A DNA stretch of 6,536 bases. Origin: Flavobacterium sp. (GTDB lineage Bacteria; Bacteroidota; Bacteroidia; Flavobacteriales; Flavobacteriaceae). The position numbers were made by a program, and so were the translations under genes. Shown one piece after another: positions 5,273 through 6,536 of the stretch; within the stretch, counting starts at the first letter, position 1, and each line of letters begins with the position of its first letter. Location: positions 1-6,536 of the forward strand of contig SXQR01000017.1 of assembly GCA_005792865.1 (NCBI GenBank). The letters run 5' to 3'. The notes below the pieces were generated by a model, which saw nothing but the letters and a program-made list of their open reading frames with translations, was not told where the DNA came from and did no database searches.

Positions 5273-5806
5273 CTAAAAATAAACCCTGATAAACGGCATG
5301 AACGCATCCGAGTAAACGCGTTTGTCATTGTCGTGAAGCACGTTGAACCGCATGCCGATCGTGACGTTGCCGGCGCGGTAACCTGCCCCCACAAAAATTG
5401 CGGTGTTCCAAAAATCGTCATTGAAGGAGGAGCCGTCCACGAGGTCGTATTCGCTGTTGACGCGCACCTGTTCAAGTTCGGCCGAGAGCTGGATTTCCTC
5501 GATGGGGTTGAAAAGCGCCACGACGCTCCCGCCATAAAGTGAAGACTGGTATAGCTCCTTCACGCTGACATAGGTATACTGCAGCCCGAGCCCCGCCGCA
5601 AAGTAGCGGTTGAAATTGTAGATTGCCCCGGGTGCGACGGTCACATCGGTGTAGCCGCTGCCGAAACTCGCGCCCAAACCGCCGCCAAACTGCACGCGTT
5701 CCCAAAAGTCGCTCTTGCGCTTTTCTTCCTGCGCCCGGCAAAGGGTCGCGGACATCGTAAAAATCAGGATTGCCAGCAGTTGCGATTTCAGGGTTTGAAG
5801 GTTCAT
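5273..5806 (-). CDS. Small outer-membrane beta-barrel-like protein
   Basis: This 177-aa protein begins with a type I signal peptide (residues 1-25, cleavage probably after CRA before QEEKRK). The rest alternates short amphipathic strands with turns: FGGGLGASFGSGYTDVTVAP, YFAAGLGLQYTYVSV, LYGGSVVALFNP, IQLSAELEQVRVNSEY, NTAIFVGAGYRAGNVTIGMRF. It ends in a C-terminal Phe (RVYF), as outer membrane barrels often do. About eight strands fit the length. Similar small proteins next to sucA in flavobacterial genomes are, to my recollection, sometimes labelled alpha-ketoglutarate decarboxylase; nothing here supports such an enzyme, and the label probably comes from the neighbouring sucA. The gene is divergent from sucA with a 119-bp intergenic region and has its own TACATTTG box. 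The precise role is unknown. The ATG at 5806 starts directly at the signal peptide. Confidence 0.85.
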   Translation of the reverse strand: MNLQTLKSQLLAILIFTMSATLCRAQEEKRKSDFWERVQFGGGLGASFGSGYTDVTVAPGAIYNFNRYFAAGLGLQYTYVSVKELYQSSLYGGSVVALFNPIEEIQLSAELEQVRVNSEYDLVDGSSFNDDFWNTAIFVGAGYRAGNVTIGMRFNVLHDNDKRVYSDAFMPFIRVYF

Positions 5807-5831
5807 TTTCGCGGGGTTTTGGAGATGGTTC

Positions 5832-5839
5832 CAAATGTA
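5832..5839 (-). promoter_or_regulatory. -7 box upstream of the beta-barrel gene
   Basis: The minus strand reads TACATTTG, a perfect TAnnTTTG match, 25 bases before the ATG at 5806. No TTG is found at 17-23 bp upstream, so the -33 element is weak or absent. The box is about 41 bp from the divergent sucA box. Confidence 0.5.
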
Positions 5840-5880
5840 TAAAAGTATCTAAAAATAATGGCGTTGTGATTCAATTATTG

Positions 5881-5888
5881 TACTTTTG
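5881..5888 (+). promoter_or_regulatory. -7 box upstream of sucA
   Basis: TACTTTTG is a perfect TAnnTTTG match and identical to the tetR box. It is 37 bases before the sucA ATG at 5926, giving a leader of about 30 nt without a Shine-Dalgarno. The nearest upstream TTG (5864-5866) is only 14 bp away, shorter than the usual spacing. Confidence 0.55.
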
Positions 5889-5925
5889 CCGGACATTTTT
5901 AACAACCAAGGTCACACACATCGAA

Positions 5926-6536
5926 ATGGATAGGTTTTCCTTCTTGAACGCAGCCCACACCGAGTTTTTTTCCGATCTATACGACCAGTACCTCGCCAAT
6001 CCCGACAGCGTCGAACCAAGCTGGAGAAGCTTCTTCCAGGGGTTTGATTTCGCAACCGAATTCGGGTCTTTCCGCGAGCAGATCGACGAGATCAACAACT
6101 TCGTCCAAACCGATTGTACTTCGGTTTCCGACAAACTGCAGAAGGAGTTCAGCGTCCTCAAGCTGATCGAGGCTTACCGCACCCGCGGCCACTTGTTCAC
6201 CAAGACCAACCCCGTGCGCGATCGCAGGACGTATTCGCCCACTTTGGCGCTTGAAAACTACAATCTTTCGGATGCCGACCTCGACACTGTTTTTGACGCC
6301 GCGCGCGCCATGAAACTCGAGCCGTGCAGCCTTCGCGAGATCATCGGGCACCTGCACAAGATCTATTGCCAATCCATCGGCGTGGAGTACATGTACATCC
6401 GCAAGCCCGAAGTCATCCAGTGGATCCAGGACAAGATCGGCTACAACGACAACCAGCCGAAGTTTACGCCCGAACAAAAAAAGAACATTCTTTCAAAGCT
6501 CAACGAGGCCGTTTCCTTCGAGAACTTCCTCCATAC
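5926..6536 (+). CDS. sucA: 2-oxoglutarate dehydrogenase E1 component, N-terminal part
   Basis: SucA is the thiamine-diphosphate-dependent E1 subunit of the 2-oxoglutarate dehydrogenase complex, which decarboxylates 2-oxoglutarate and passes the succinyl group to the E2 lipoyl domain in the TCA cycle. The window holds the first 203 codons of a protein normally about 900-930 aa. The N-terminus has the family's E1 N-terminal segment: MDRFSFLNAAHTEFFSDLYD, then QYLANPDSVEPSWRSFFQGF (residues 21-40). This is followed by the conserved LKLIEAYRTRGHLFTKTNPV around residues 79-98 and IGVEYMYIRKPEVIQWIQ around 151-168, the GxEYM element of the family. The catalytic ThDP-binding region lies beyond the window. 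The ATG at 5926 is the only start that gives the full N-terminal segment; A-rich sequence precedes it. No frame disruption is seen. E2 (sucB) would be expected next downstream. Confidence 0.97.
   Translation, partial: MDRFSFLNAAHTEFFSDLYDQYLANPDSVEPSWRSFFQGFDFATEFGSFREQIDEINNFVQTDCTSVSDKLQKEFSVLKLIEAYRTRGHLFTKTNPVRDRRTYSPTLALENYNLSDADLDTVFDAARAMKLEPCSLREIIGHLHKIYCQSIGVEYMYIRKPEVIQWIQDKIGYNDNQPKFTPEQKKNILSKLNEAVSFENFLH

Noticed and set aside
5131..5535. 134-aa minus-strand ORF overlapping the beta-barrel gene and the repeats
   Set aside because: It runs in another frame through the barrel gene and the heptamer array, has no recognisable domain and lower-quality composition; it is a shadow frame.
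5977..6477. 166-aa minus-strand ORF opposite sucA
   Set aside because: It is wholly antisense to a clear sucA reading frame and shows no family features.

Overview
The window looks like chromosomal DNA from a comparatively GC-rich member of the Bacteroidota, most likely Flavobacteriaceae. The evidence is the protein families (TolC-family efflux protein, polyprenyl synthetase, DUF4394 lipoprotein, SucA with a typical flavobacterial N-terminus), several TAnnTTTG-type -7 promoter boxes, A-rich leaders without Shine-Dalgarno sequences, and a Ser-Asp-Glu stretch behind a lipoprotein cysteine. Genes are rich in G and C while the intergenic stretches are AT-rich.

Layout. Bases 1-1287 (minus) carry a TolC-family outer membrane efflux protein that runs off the left edge. 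Its last 30-odd codons in the window are not TolC but a piece of DNA polymerase III alpha (DnaE), of a type closer to Betaproteobacteria than to Bacteroidota. Just upstream of tolC in the same operon is a TetR-family regulator (1293-1892, minus). Its promoter contains a 28-bp inverted repeat that is a good operator candidate. Divergent from it, a polyprenyl diphosphate synthase (2032-3003, plus) and an uncharacterised 116-aa helical protein (3013-3363, plus) form a two-gene unit. A bidirectional terminator (3366-3393) separates this unit from a convergent gene for a putative surface lipoprotein with two DUF4394 domains (3416-4942, minus).

Bases 4943-5272 hold the lipoprotein promoter region, two oppositely oriented arrays of a degenerate 7-bp repeat (5036-5063 and 5237-5271) and, between them, an unlisted 39-aa single-pass membrane protein ORF (5081-5200, minus). 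A small outer-membrane beta-barrel-like protein (5273-5806, minus) is divergent from the start of sucA (2-oxoglutarate dehydrogenase E1, 5926 to the right edge, plus).

How the genes relate. The tetR-tolC pair looks like the front of a self-regulated efflux operon; adaptor and RND pump genes would be expected next, but the DnaE join replaces them. Polyprenyl synthetase and sucA are housekeeping functions (isoprenoid chain elongation, TCA cycle). No phage, CRISPR, tRNA, rRNA or insertion sequence was seen. The most notable items are the tolC/dnaE chimera, the repeat-flanked 39-aa ORF and the tetR operator.
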